Shown: one piece after another, positions 10,272 through 18,644 of the stretch
How the letters are laid out: every line of letters begins with the position of its first letter
How positions within the stretch are numbered: the first letter of the stretch is position 1
From: an uncultured Clostridia bacterium
Lineage (GTDB): Bacteria > Bacillota_I > Bacilli_A > RF39 > UBA660
Direction: 5' to 3'
NCBI GenBank assembly: GCA_947165135.1
Contig: CAMUZE010000006.1
Coordinates: 1 to 58,732, forward strand
Length of the DNA: 58,732 bases
Notes under the pieces: model-generated
What the model saw: only the letters and a program-made list of their open reading frames with translations
The model's database searches: none
What the model was told of the DNA's origin: nothing
Program-made: the position numbers and the translations under genes

Positions 10272-11870
10272 ATGAAGCAAAAAAAAGGTAAAAGTAATAA
10301 ATTAATTTTATACATAATAATAGGTATATTAGCATTTGCATTTATCAATAGTATTATTGATGATGAAGATATTGATAATGAATATGAATATAGTGATAAA
10401 ATATTTAAAATTATATCAAGTAGTGAAAATAAAATATTAGATTCTTCTATTAAAGAATATGCAAGTAAAAAAGGTTATGATATTGTAATTAATTATGCCG
10501 ATACTTTAGAAGTAATAGATAGATTAAATAGTGGTATTAAATATGATGCAATATTCATGTCTAACTCTATATGGTTAAGTAGTTTAGATTCATCTGTTGT
10601 TAAAACTAGTTCTTTAAGGTCTACTAGTATTACTCCTGTAATATTTGGTATTAAAGATTCTAAAGCAGAAAGCTTAGGTTTTAAAGATAAAAAAATATAC
10701 ACTAAAGATATTTTAAATAAAATTAAGAGTGGAGAATTAACATTTAGTATGGCAAATCCACTTACTACTAATAGTGGAGCATCTGCATATTTTGAAATTC
10801 TTTCTAATTTGGCAGGTAATCCTGAAGTATTAAAATCTAGTCATTTAAAAGATACTGAATTAAAAAAAGAATTAAAACAATTCTTTAATGGAATTAAGAG
10901 AACTTCTGGTGATGAGGATTTCTTAGAATCATCATTTATAAATGGTGATTATGATGCGGCTTTTACATATGAATCATCAATAATTAACATTAATAAAAAA
11001 TTAGCAAGTGAAGGAAAAGAAACTTTATATGCAGTGTATCCTGTAGATGGAGTTGCCATATCTGATAGTCCATTTGTCTATATTGATAATAAAAATGAAA
11101 ATAAAAAAGAAATATTTGATGATATTCAGGGGTATTTATTAAGTGAAGAAGGACAAAAGGTATTACTTAATAATGGACGTAGAACTTGGTATGGTGGTAT
11201 TAATGAAAATGCTCCTAAAGATATATTTAATCCATCATGGGGAATTAATACTACAAGTTATATAACACCAATCAAATATCCAAGCATGTCTGTTATAAAT
11301 GAGGCATTAGAATTATATCAAACTGAATTTAGAAAACCTGTACATGTAGTATTTTGCTTAGATTATTCTGGTAGTATGTATGGAGATGGAATTGAAGAAT
11401 TAATAAAAGCAATGAAGACAGTACTTGGAAGCAAAGATTTAACAATTAATTTTAGTGATAAAGATAAAATAGATGTTATTCCTTTTGGAAATGATGTTCT
11501 AGCAACATGGTCAACAAGTGATGGTTATAATAAAGAAAGATTAATATATGAAATTGAAAATCAAGATTTAAGTGGGTCAACAGCTTTATATGCAGCAGCA
11601 ATTAAAGGCCTTAGAATATTATCAGAGGAAAGTGATGAATATGTATCATCAATAATATTAATGACTGATGGTAGAGCTAATGTAGGATCATTTGAAAATC
11701 TTGAATATACTTACAAGTTAATAAGAAAAGAAATACCAATATATAGTATTACATTTGGAAATGCTGATGAAAGTGAATTACGTGAAATATCAGAATTAAC
11801 TAATGGAAAAGTATTCAATGGAAAAGACAATTTGACTTTAGCATTTAAAAAAGTTAGGGGATATAATTAA
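10272..11870 (+). CDS. Membrane-anchored solute-binding domain fused to a von Willebrand A domain
   Basis: 532 residues. A single N-terminal membrane helix (about 11-26, after KQKKGKSNK) puts the rest outside the cell. Residues about 40-320 look like a periplasmic-binding-protein fold (GIKYDAIFMSN, SMANPLTTNSGASAYFEIL, YPVDGVAISDSPFVYID), as in molybdate/sulfate-type type II binding proteins. Residues about 353-532 are a vWA domain with an intact MIDAS: DYSGSM at 364-369, a Thr near 436 (GSTALY) and MTDG at 463-466, so it should bind a divalent metal and a protein ligand. The gene heads the operon with xpaC, a second binding protein, telA and an AAA+ gene. I infer a sensing or assembly complex at the membrane; the substrate is unknown. 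Confidence 0.8.
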   Translation: MKQKKGKSNKLILYIIIGILAFAFINSIIDDEDIDNEYEYSDKIFKIISSSENKILDSSIKEYASKKGYDIVINYADTLEVIDRLNSGIKYDAIFMSNSIWLSSLDSSVVKTSSLRSTSITPVIFGIKDSKAESLGFKDKKIYTKDILNKIKSGELTFSMANPLTTNSGASAYFEILSNLAGNPEVLKSSHLKDTELKKELKQFFNGIKRTSGDEDFLESSFINGDYDAAFTYESSIININKKLASEGKETLYAVYPVDGVAISDSPFVYIDNKNENKKEIFDDIQGYLLSEEGQKVLLNNGRRTWYGGINENAPKDIFNPSWGINTTSYITPIKYPSMSVINEALELYQTEFRKPVHVVFCLDYSGSMYGDGIEELIKAMKTVLGSKDLTINFSDKDKIDVIPFGNDVLATWSTSDGYNKERLIYEIENQDLSGSTALYAAAIKGLRILSEESDEYVSSIILMTDGRANVGSFENLEYTYKLIRKEIPIYSITFGNADESELREISELTNGKVFNGKDNLTLAFKKVRGYN

Positions 11871-11872
11871 TA

Positions 11873-12496
11873 ATGAAAAATAAAGAAGTCTTATCTGGAA
11901 TACTTGGCGGTACGTTCTTTGCAGCAACATATTTAGCTGTTGGAATACCTATTTTACCTGCTTTGGCAGTAGGAGCAGCAGCATTTGTTGGAAGCGAACT
12001 TTTGATGAGTAAAACAAATATATTTGTTTTTGATAAAGTTGATGAAAAGAATGTAGAACAGGTTCTAAATGATGCAAGAAAGAAAAATAAAATTATATTA
12101 GATATGGTTCCTAAAGTGGATGATGAAGATATTCAAGAATATTTAAAAGGAATTAATACTACAACTGGTAAAATAATTAGTACAGTTCAAAAGAATCATA
12201 AAAAAATTAAACAATCTGAAAAATTCTTTACTTACTATTTACCAGTAACAGTTGAAATAGTTGAAAAGTATGATGATATAGAAAATCAAAAATTATCAAG
12301 TAAAGATGCTAAAAAGTATTTTGAAAGTTCTAAAGAAACCTTACGTGAGATTAATTCGTCATTTAAGAAAATATTAAATAATATGTATGAAAGTGATATT
12401 GAGAATGCAACTGCTGATATGAAAGTGTTAAATAATATACTTAAAAGTGATGGATATAGTGATATAAAAATAAATAAGGAGGAAAATGATGAATAA
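11873..12496 (+). CDS. XpaC-family membrane protein
   Basis: 207 residues beginning 2 bases after the previous stop. The N-terminus has two closely spaced hydrophobic segments (about 7-26 and 29-45), followed by a charged, helical cytoplasmic part. The overall pattern matches the family named 5-bromo-4-chloroindolyl phosphate hydrolysis protein (XpaC), whose members usually sit next to telA as here. The family name comes from a phenotype and no catalytic motif is visible. Its biochemical role is unknown; in this operon it probably links the extracellular binding proteins to cytosolic TelA and the ATPase. Confidence 0.7.
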   Translation: MKNKEVLSGILGGTFFAATYLAVGIPILPALAVGAAAFVGSELLMSKTNIFVFDKVDEKNVEQVLNDARKKNKIILDMVPKVDDEDIQEYLKGINTTTGKIISTVQKNHKKIKQSEKFFTYYLPVTVEIVEKYDDIENQKLSSKDAKKYFESSKETLREINSSFKKILNNMYESDIENATADMKVLNNILKSDGYSDIKINKEENDE

Positions 12497-13655
12497 GAAA
12501 CAGATAATTGGAATATTTATATTTGTTGCAATTATAATAGGAGTAATAGTTTATAAACTGGTAAATGATAAAACTATTTCTGTAGGTGGAGATCTTACAA
12601 CTATTTATGTTGCGACAGGTGGAGGTAAAGAAGACTTTTTAGCAGATGAAAGAATTAATGAAATTCTTAAGAAAAAGTATAAATTAAATGTAGTTTATGA
12701 TACATGGAGTAATGGTAAAACAGTTTCACTTCCCTTAATTCGTGAAAGTGTTGGGTTTGGAAATACTGATTATGAGGGATTAACTATTAGGAGTGAAGAA
12801 GCTTCTAAATATGATGCGTTATTTACATCTGATCAAAGATTCTATGATTATTATAAATTACAGCCAAATAAAGCTAATAATGAAGCAGATAGATATACAG
12901 TACTTGAAGGTGGTCTTACACTAAATACTCCAATAGTTATATATAGTTGGGGTAAAATAGTAGATGCATTAATGAAAGAAGGTATTGTTACTCAAACTGA
13001 TGGTGTTTATTACATTACTGATATGAATAAATTAATGAATTATATTTTACAAGGTAAGAAATGGAGTGATATTGGAATTCCTGAGCTATATGGAACAATT
13101 AATATTGCTTCAACTGACCCAGTAACATCATCACCAGGAGCTACATACTATGGACTATTACTTTCAATATTGAGTGAAGCAAATATTAATGAAAGTAATT
13201 TATCTAAAAATCTTCCAAAATTAAAAGAATTTTATAATAAATCCGGTTATATGAATAATACACCTGCAGATCTATTTGAAAGGTATTTAAAAACTGGTAT
13301 GGGTGGAGAGCCTATGATAGTTGATTATGAAAAGAGTATTATTGATTTTGCTAATGCTAATCCAAATGGATTTAAGGAAGTTAAAAATGATATAAGAATT
13401 CTTTATCCAGCACCAACTATTTGGAATAGTCACTGTCTTGCAATATTTACTGAAGATGGTAAACTATTATATAAGGCATTTGAAGATGAAGAGATTCAAC
13501 AAATAGCGTGGACAAAATATGGATTTAGAATGGGTATTACTGGTGGTGTTTATGATGTATCTGGACTTGGAATTGCTGTTCCTAAGTCAATAACTAGTAC
13601 AGTAACTAGTTTAAAAATGGATACTTATAATAGATTAATTAATTATTTGAAATAA
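12489..13655 (+). CDS. Membrane-anchored extracellular substrate-binding protein
   Basis: 388 residues. Two ATGs are adjacent (12486 and 12489); the second lies 6 bases after GGAGG (12478-12482), the better spacing. One N-terminal membrane helix (about 5-22) and no lipobox. The body has binding-protein features (DALFTSDQRFYDYY, LNTPIVIYSWGKIVDALM, STDPVTSSPGATYYG, PAPTIWNSHCLAIF) and is distantly similar to the binding domain of the vWA protein at the head of the operon, but lacks a vWA domain. There is no ABC permease or ATPase nearby, so it is more likely a receptor subunit than a transporter component. The gene overlaps the xpaC stop by 8 bases. Confidence 0.7.
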   Translation: MNKKQIIGIFIFVAIIIGVIVYKLVNDKTISVGGDLTTIYVATGGGKEDFLADERINEILKKKYKLNVVYDTWSNGKTVSLPLIRESVGFGNTDYEGLTIRSEEASKYDALFTSDQRFYDYYKLQPNKANNEADRYTVLEGGLTLNTPIVIYSWGKIVDALMKEGIVTQTDGVYYITDMNKLMNYILQGKKWSDIGIPELYGTINIASTDPVTSSPGATYYGLLLSILSEANINESNLSKNLPKLKEFYNKSGYMNNTPADLFERYLKTGMGGEPMIVDYEKSIIDFANANPNGFKEVKNDIRILYPAPTIWNSHCLAIFTEDGKLLYKAFEDEEIQQIAWTKYGFRMGITGGVYDVSGLGIAVPKSITSTVTSLKMDTYNRLINYLK

Positions 13656-13670
13656 TGGAGGGTATTTAAA

Positions 13671-14816
13671 ATGAATGAATTAAAAATCAATTTTGATCAA
13701 AAAAAGAATAAGAAAGTTGAAGAATTAGTAGAAGAGAAGAAAGTAACAGAAGAAAAAATAGAGGACTCATTAAATTATGAATTGCTTACTGATGAAGAAA
13801 AAGAAGCAATTAAAGAATTTAATGAAAAAATTGATGTATATGATAACACTCAAATATTACAATATGGTGCTGCTGCACAAAACAAAATATCTAAATTCTC
13901 TGATGAGGTATTAGAAAATGTAAGAACTAAAGAAACAGGAGAAGTTGGAGATGAACTTGCTAAGTTAGTAGCAGAATTAAAATCATTTGATAAAGCTGTA
14001 GTTGATGTTGATAATATGAATATATTTGAAAGAATATTTTCAAGTGTTAAGAAAGAAATTGATAAATTAATAGCTAAATATTCTAAAGTAGAAAAGAATG
14101 TTGATACTATTGAAGCATCTTTAGAAAAACAAAGATTACAAATGTTAAAGGATATTACACTATTTGACGGAATGTATGAAAAGAACTTACAATACTTTAA
14201 AGAAATATCTTTATATATTATTGCAGGTGAAAAGAAAATTGAAGAACTAAAGACTGTAGTACTTCCTGAACTTCAAGCAAAAGCACAAGCCACAGGCGAA
14301 CAGTTAGATATTCAAAAAGTTAATGATATGGAAAATATTATTAATAGATTTGAAAAGAAAATTTATGATTTAAAAACTACTAGATTAATTTCTATTCAAA
14401 TGGCTCCACAAATTAGATTACTTCAAAGTAATGAAGCAGAATTAGTTGAAAAAATTCAAAGTTCAATTACAAATACTATTCCATTATGGAAAAATCAAAT
14501 GGTACTTGCTCTTGGAATTAATAGAGCTAAAGTTGCTCTTGAAAATCAAAAAGCTGTTACTGATTTAACTAATGATATGCTTAAAAAGAATAGTGAAACT
14601 TTAAAACAAGGTTCAATTAAGATTGCTGAAGAATCTGAAAGAGCAATTGTTGATATTGAGACATTAAGAAAAACAAATCAAGATATTATCGAAACTTTAA
14701 ATAAAGTTGTTGAAATTCATAAGAATGGACGTATTAAACGTCAAGAATCCGAGAAAGAATTAGAAGCATTAGAAAAAGAATTAAAAGATAAAATGTTAGA
14801 AATAAATGTTAAATAG
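13671..14816 (+). CDS. telA: TelA family protein (toxic anion resistance)
   Basis: 381 residues, almost entirely helical and soluble. After a charged N-terminus (1-55), the block around residues 75-105 (FSDEVLENVRTK, GEVGDELAKLVAELKSFD) is the family signature, and the rest follows the TelA pattern of long helices (QIRLLQSNEAELVEKIQSS, WKNQMVLAL). TelA/KlaA proteins were named for tellurite resistance on plasmids; their mechanism is not known and they recur with stress-related Ter-type operons. RBS GGAGG precedes the ATG. Here it lies between an extracellular binding protein and an AAA+ ATPase. Confidence 0.85.
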   Translation: MNELKINFDQKKNKKVEELVEEKKVTEEKIEDSLNYELLTDEEKEAIKEFNEKIDVYDNTQILQYGAAAQNKISKFSDEVLENVRTKETGEVGDELAKLVAELKSFDKAVVDVDNMNIFERIFSSVKKEIDKLIAKYSKVEKNVDTIEASLEKQRLQMLKDITLFDGMYEKNLQYFKEISLYIIAGEKKIEELKTVVLPELQAKAQATGEQLDIQKVNDMENIINRFEKKIYDLKTTRLISIQMAPQIRLLQSNEAELVEKIQSSITNTIPLWKNQMVLALGINRAKVALENQKAVTDLTNDMLKKNSETLKQGSIKIAEESERAIVDIETLRKTNQDIIETLNKVVEIHKNGRIKRQESEKELEALEKELKDKMLEINVK

Positions 14817-14828
14817 TAGGAGTTAATT

Positions 14829-16403
14829 ATGAACTCAGAAAATATTTTAAGTGACGTATATAGAGATTTCTTTGGAGAATATGAAGATAGAAAAAAACAG
14901 TTGAATTTAGAAACTGATAATAATATTAATTTAGAAGAAGAAATTAATAAATTACATATTAATGATGAGTCTAAAGACTTATTTAAAAAGATTATAGATT
15001 ATATATATAATTATAATAATGAAAAAAGATATATTCCTTTTAATATAAGTGTAGTTAAATTAACTAATAAAACAGTTGAATCTATTATTAAAATTATTTC
15101 TTCTGCAGTTAGTAAAAGTAAATATGTAACTAATAATAAAGCATGTGAAATATCATTATATAAATTAGAAGATACTCCTTTTCATAAAGAATATAGTGAA
15201 AATGGAATTATTGTTTTAAAAGAATTACAAGGATTAGAACTTGAAAGTGTTAATGATAAACAAAAATATATGCATTTACTTGAAGATGAAATTGAAATTA
15301 ACAAATGTATTAGTTTAATGATTAGTAATAATCAAAATGAACTTAATAATATATTTACTTATAATAGAGATTTAAAAGATAAATATTTTGTATTTAATTT
15401 AGTAGAAGAAAGAGAAGAGAAATCTGTTATATATAATGAAATATTAGAAAACACTAATTTAGATGAAGAAACTGAAGTTAAATTGCTTGATTATATAACT
15501 GCTACATATGATAAGAGTGAACTTGATTCTGAAACATATAAAAATAATTTAATTAATTATTTAATATTAAATAATAATGTACCAGTATTAAAAGAAGAAA
15601 AAACAATAGATGAAATATTTGCAGATTTAAATGAACTTGTCGGTCTTAATAAAGTTAAAAAGACTTTATATGACCTTGTTGATTTAATGAAGTTAAAAGA
15701 AAAAACAGAAGGTACATTAAAAATAGGAAACGTTAACTTACATATGATATTCTTAGGTAATCCTGGAACTGGTAAAACAACAATAGCAAGATTACTTTGT
15801 GGAATACTTTATAATTTACATTACATTAAAGAAAACAAATTAGTAGAAGTAACAAGTAAGGATTTAATTGCAGAATATGTTGGACAAACAGCTATTAAAA
15901 CAAATGAAGTAATTAACAAAGCAAAAGGTGGAATATTATTTATCGATGAAGCTTATATGCTTGGAGATAAAAATAATTCATATAATGATGATGCAATTGG
16001 AACATTAATTGCTGAAATGGAAAATAATAGGGATAATCTTGTATGTATATTTGCAGGTTATACTAAAGAAATGCAATCATTTTTAAATGCAAACTCTGGT
16101 ATTGCTTCGAGAATAGGATATACATTGGAATTTGATGATTATACAACAGATGAATTAATTGCAATATTTGATGGTATGATGAAAAAAGCTGGATTTGAAG
16201 TTACTGAAGAAGCTCATACTGAATTAAGACGTATAATCGAAGAAAATAGAAATAGTGAAAATTTTGGTAATGCTAGATTTGTAAGAAACATATATGAGAA
16301 ATCAATTATTAAACATGCAAGTAATACAAAAAATAATAAATCTAAAAAAGTATTAAAAACAATTACTGATAGAGATATTAGTATGGAAAATTTAATTAAT
16401 TAA
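14829..16403 (+). CDS. CbbX/SpoVK-type AAA+ ATPase
   Basis: 524 residues. The N-terminal half (1-260) is acidic and not recognisable to me. Residues about 265-510 are a AAA+ domain of the CbbX/SpoVK kind: ELVGLNKVKKTL entry helix, Walker A GNPGTGKT (about 310-317), the EYVGQTAIKT pore-loop region, Walker B GILFIDEA (about 367-374), the IFAGYTKEMQSFL sensor-1 block and the NARFVRNIYEKS sensor-2 block. These ATPases remodel protein partners, for example Rubisco activation by CbbX. The likely client here is TelA or the XpaC protein encoded just upstream. Last gene of the operon, 12 bases after telA and followed by a terminator. Confidence 0.85.
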   Translation: MNSENILSDVYRDFFGEYEDRKKQLNLETDNNINLEEEINKLHINDESKDLFKKIIDYIYNYNNEKRYIPFNISVVKLTNKTVESIIKIISSAVSKSKYVTNNKACEISLYKLEDTPFHKEYSENGIIVLKELQGLELESVNDKQKYMHLLEDEIEINKCISLMISNNQNELNNIFTYNRDLKDKYFVFNLVEEREEKSVIYNEILENTNLDEETEVKLLDYITATYDKSELDSETYKNNLINYLILNNNVPVLKEEKTIDEIFADLNELVGLNKVKKTLYDLVDLMKLKEKTEGTLKIGNVNLHMIFLGNPGTGKTTIARLLCGILYNLHYIKENKLVEVTSKDLIAEYVGQTAIKTNEVINKAKGGILFIDEAYMLGDKNNSYNDDAIGTLIAEMENNRDNLVCIFAGYTKEMQSFLNANSGIASRIGYTLEFDDYTTDELIAIFDGMMKKAGFEVTEEAHTELRRIIEENRNSENFGNARFVRNIYEKSIIKHASNTKNNKSKKVLKTITDRDISMENLIN

Positions 16404-16426
16404 AAAAAGACTTTAAGTCTTTTTTT
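16404..16426 (+). terminator. Terminator of the vWA/TelA operon
   Basis: AAAAAGACT / AGTCTTTTT hairpin immediately after the stop codon, with a T-run. Confidence 0.85.
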
Positions 16427-16441
16427 ATTTTAATAAATAAT

Positions 16442-16470
16442 TTGATTTTTATGTGAAAAATTTGTATAAT
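16442..16470 (+). promoter_or_regulatory. Promoter of pssA-psd
   Basis: TTGATT (16442-16447), 17-base spacer, TATAAT (16465-16470), 18 bases before the pssA start. Confidence 0.7.
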
Positions 16471-16488
16471 TATGTTGAGGTGTAGGGT

Positions 16489-17118
16489 ATGATAGGCTTT
16501 TATGATTATACAGTAATACTTACTTATTTAGGTTTTGCATCCGGTATGTTAGGTATATATTTATCTGTAATAGGCAAACCTTTTGCAGCAATTATTTGTT
16601 TAATGTTTTCTGGACTTTGTGATATGTTCGATGGAAAAGTTGCAAGAACTAAGAAAAAAAGAACAATAGAGGAGAGAAATTTTGGAGTACAATTAGATAG
16701 TTTATCTGATTTGGTTTGCTTTGGTGTTCTTCCTGCAATGATTGGATATTCACTTGGTATAAAAGGAACATATTTAGTTCCACTTCTAATTTTTTATCCA
16801 TTAGCCGCATTAATAAGACTTGCATACTTTAATATGTTAGAAGTTATTAGAAATAGTTCTACACCTGTAAAACAATATACTGGACTTCCAGTTACTTCTG
16901 CTGCTTTAATATTCCCATTCTTATATATATTTAAGAAGTTTATTGGGACTTATTTTCCATTCGTATATGCAGGTTTATTACTAATAATTGGAATACTATT
17001 TATAACAAAAATTAAAATTAAAAAACCTGGTGTTAAAATGATGATTCTATTTATTATTATTGGTGTTATAGAAGTATTGTTAATTATAACTGTAGGTAGA
17101 TTCGTATGGAGATCATAG
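16489..17118 (+). CDS. pssA: CDP-diacylglycerol-serine O-phosphatidyltransferase
   Basis: Makes phosphatidylserine from CDP-diacylglycerol and serine at the membrane. 209 residues with about six membrane helices. The CDP-alcohol phosphotransferase motif is complete from residue 45: DMFDGKVART, then G and two Asp in FGVQLDSLSD. The short form matches the Bacillus type rather than the soluble E. coli enzyme. RBS is GAGGTGTAGGGT. The next gene, psd, starts 13 bases before this stop, so synthesis of phosphatidylserine and its decarboxylation are coupled. Confidence 0.9.
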   Translation: MIGFYDYTVILTYLGFASGMLGIYLSVIGKPFAAIICLMFSGLCDMFDGKVARTKKKRTIEERNFGVQLDSLSDLVCFGVLPAMIGYSLGIKGTYLVPLLIFYPLAALIRLAYFNMLEVIRNSSTPVKQYTGLPVTSAALIFPFLYIFKKFIGTYFPFVYAGLLLIIGILFITKIKIKKPGVKMMILFIIIGVIEVLLIITVGRFVWRS

Positions 17119-17984
17119 TAAGAAATAGAAATAGTAAAGAAAATATAATTATAGAGTCTAGTAAAGCTCTTAATTTTTTTTATGATAATTTTATTGGAAG
17201 ATTATTTATAAAATTAGTTATTAGTAAACCTATAACTAATTTGATAGGTAAGTATATGAATAGTAAATCTTCTGTTAAAAAGATAGATAAATTTATTAAA
17301 GAAAATAATATAAATATATATGATTATGAAAACAAAGAATATACTTCATATAATGATTTTTTTACAAGAAAAATAAAAGATATTAAAAGACCAATTAATG
17401 CTAGAAAAGATATATTAATATCCCCATGTGATTCAAAATTATTAGCATATAAAATTAATAAAGATTTAACTTTAAAAATAAAAGATTCATATTATAGTAT
17501 AGATACTTTAATAGATAAAAAAATAATGAGAGAATATGTTGATGGATATGCATTAGTATTTAGATTATCTACTGATAATTATCATAGGTATTGTTATATT
17601 GATAGTGGATCTAAAAGTGATAATTATTATATAAAAGGAACATTCCATACTGTTCAGCCAATATCTTTAAAACATTATAATTTCTTTAAAACTAATTCTC
17701 GTGAATATACAATACTAAATACCAATAATTTTGGTAAAGTAATTGATATTGATATAGGAGCCCTTGGAGTAGGAAGAATTAAAAATCATCATAAAGAATA
17801 TAGTTTCTTTAAAGGAGAAGAAAAAGGATACTTTGAGTTTGGTGGATCTACAATAGTTTTATTATTTAAAAAAGATATAATTATTTTAGATGATGATATA
17901 ATTACTAATTCAAAAGAGAATATAGAAACTATAGTAAAATATGGAGAAAAAATAGGTATTAAAAATAATTTACAAAAACAATAA
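17106..17984 (+). CDS. psd: Phosphatidylserine decarboxylase proenzyme
   Basis: Converts phosphatidylserine to phosphatidylethanolamine. 292 residues with the family landmarks TSYNDFFTRKIK (about 78-90), SPCDSKL, YHRYCYIDSG and the C-terminal FEFGGST, in which Ser248 should become the pyruvoyl group after self-cleavage between Gly247 and Ser248 (the common form is LGST). The start overlaps pssA. The last codons (L-Q-K-Q-stop, 17969-17984) lie inside the promoter of the downstream repeated element; the same 16-base stretch recurs at the second copy (18369), so the gene end and the element are physically merged. Confidence 0.92.
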   Translation: MEIIVRNRNSKENIIIESSKALNFFYDNFIGRLFIKLVISKPITNLIGKYMNSKSSVKKIDKFIKENNINIYDYENKEYTSYNDFFTRKIKDIKRPINARKDILISPCDSKLLAYKINKDLTLKIKDSYYSIDTLIDKKIMREYVDGYALVFRLSTDNYHRYCYIDSGSKSDNYYIKGTFHTVQPISLKHYNFFKTNSREYTILNTNNFGKVIDIDIGALGVGRIKNHHKEYSFFKGEEKGYFEFGGSTIVLLFKKDIIILDDDIITNSKENIETIVKYGEKIGIKNNLQKQ

Positions 17985-17997
17985 AATATGATAATAT
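17969..17997 (+). promoter_or_regulatory. Promoter of putative antitoxin RNA, copy 1
   Basis: TTTACA (17969-17974), 17-base spacer, TAATAT (17992-17997) with an extended -10 TG at 17989-17990. The predicted first base is near 18004. Confidence 0.6.
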
Positions 17998-18003
17998 TTT
18001 TAT

Positions 18004-18079
18004 AGGAACAACTGATATTCGAATGTCAGGTGTTACCTTTATTGTAATGACCTAACTATTTTTAGTTAGGTGTTTTTTT
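18004..18079 (+). ncRNA. Putative small antitoxin RNA, copy 1
   Basis: Predicted transcript of about 76 bases. It starts AGGAACAACTGAT, forms a hairpin from CTGATA/TGTCAG (18013-18030), and ends in a strong terminator: stem ACCTAACTA (18050-18058), TTTT loop, TAGTTAGGT (18063-18071), then G and seven T. It carries no start codon with an RBS. It runs against the 3' end of the peptide mRNA on the other strand, so it would be perfectly complementary to that mRNA's 3' region if the mRNA reads past 18078. This is inference from promoter and terminator signals. Confidence 0.6.
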
Positions 18080-18161
18080 ATATTAAAACTACATATAGTA
18101 GGATAATAAGTAATAGGATTATAAAGATTAGTAATCTAATCAGAAAATCTTTTTTAATCAT
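18078..18161 (-). CDS. 27-residue hydrophobic peptide, putative type I toxin, copy 1
   Basis: Starts MIKKDFLIRLL and continues as an uninterrupted Ile/Leu/Val run to YVVLI: a short basic N-terminus and one membrane helix, the usual shape of Fst-, Ibs- or TxpA-class toxins, though I see no sequence match to a named family. The start codon follows a perfect AAAGGAGGTG Shine-Dalgarno with 6-base spacing. Its promoter is at 18219-18246 on the same strand. The mRNA leader GTTAGGTGTT (18188-18197) is the exact complement of AACACCTAAC just after the stop codon, so the transcript could fold 5' to 3' and hide the RBS region, as known for hok and aapA mRNAs. Confidence 0.7.
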   Translation of the reverse strand: MIKKDFLIRLLIFIILLLIILLYVVLI

Positions 18162-18218
18162 TTTTTACCACCTCCTTTACGAGAGTGATAACACCTAACA
18201 ATCAGTTGTTCAAAATAC

Positions 18219-18246
18219 ATTTTAATTATTTTAAAATTATTGTCAA
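18219..18246 (-). promoter_or_regulatory. Promoter of the 27-residue peptide gene, copy 1
   Basis: On the minus strand: TTGACA (18246-18241), 16-base spacer, TAAAAT (18224-18219). The predicted start near 18211 gives an mRNA that begins GAACAACTGAT, the same words that begin the small RNA on the other strand. Confidence 0.6.
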
Positions 18247-18368
18247 ATCACCGATTTTTATATTTTTAAATGTATTTTTTCTTTAAAAATAAATAATAGT
18301 TAAAAAACATTAATTGATAATTAAAGAAAAATTATATAAAATAACTAATTATTTAAAAATAAGTAATA

Positions 18369-18397
18369 TTTACAAAAACAATAAAATGTGATAACAT
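18369..18397 (+). promoter_or_regulatory. Promoter of putative antitoxin RNA, copy 2
   Basis: TTTACA (18369-18374), 17-base spacer, TAACAT (18392-18397) with extended TG; one base weaker than copy 1. Confidence 0.55.
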
Positions 18398-18403
18398 TTT
18401 TAT

Positions 18404-18477
18404 AGGAACAACTGATATTCAAATGTCAGGTGTTACCTTTTGGTTAAACCTAACTATTTTTAGTTAGGTGTTTTTTT
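18404..18477 (+). ncRNA. Putative small antitoxin RNA, copy 2
   Basis: Predicted 74-base RNA with the same 5' word, first hairpin and terminator stem (ACCTAACTA at 18448-18456, TAGTTAGGT at 18461-18469, seven T). It differs from copy 1 in the hairpin loop (TTCAAA for TTCGAA) and in the linker (TTTTGGTTAA), which could give each RNA its own partner. Confidence 0.6.
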
Positions 18478-18559
18478 ATATTAAAACTACATATAGTAGG
18501 ATAATAAGTAATAGGATTATAAAGATTAGTAATCTAATCAGAAAATCTTTTTTAATCAT
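18476..18559 (-). CDS. 27-residue hydrophobic peptide, putative type I toxin, copy 2
   Basis: The 84-base reading frame is identical to copy 1 at every base, with the same AAAGGAGGTG Shine-Dalgarno, leader and downstream hairpin. Full nucleotide identity of the peptide gene next to diverging RNA linkers suggests either recent duplication or strong constraint on the mRNA. Promoter TTGACA (18644-18639), 16 bases, TAAAAT (18622-18617) on the minus strand. Too short for ordinary gene callers. Confidence 0.7.
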   Translation of the reverse strand: MIKKDFLIRLLIFIILLLIILLYVVLI

Positions 18560-18616
18560 TTTTTACCACCTCCTTTACGAGAGTGATAACACCTAACAAT
18601 CAGTTGTTCAAAATAC

Positions 18617-18644
18617 ATTTTAATTATTTTAAAAATATTGTCAA
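18617..18644 (-). promoter_or_regulatory. Promoter of the 27-residue peptide gene, copy 2
   Basis: TTGACA / 16 bases / TAAAAT on the minus strand, as in copy 1; predicted start near 18609. Confidence 0.55.

Larger units (their letters stand above)
17969..18249. repeat. Tandem toxin-antitoxin-like element, copy 1
   Basis: About 280 bases repeated at 18369-18647. The copies agree closely over both outward-facing promoters, the inverted repeats (GAACAACTGAT at 18006-18016; ATCAGTTGTTC at 18201-18211), the hairpins and the peptide gene. They differ mainly in the stretch between the small RNA's two hairpins. Confidence 0.85.
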
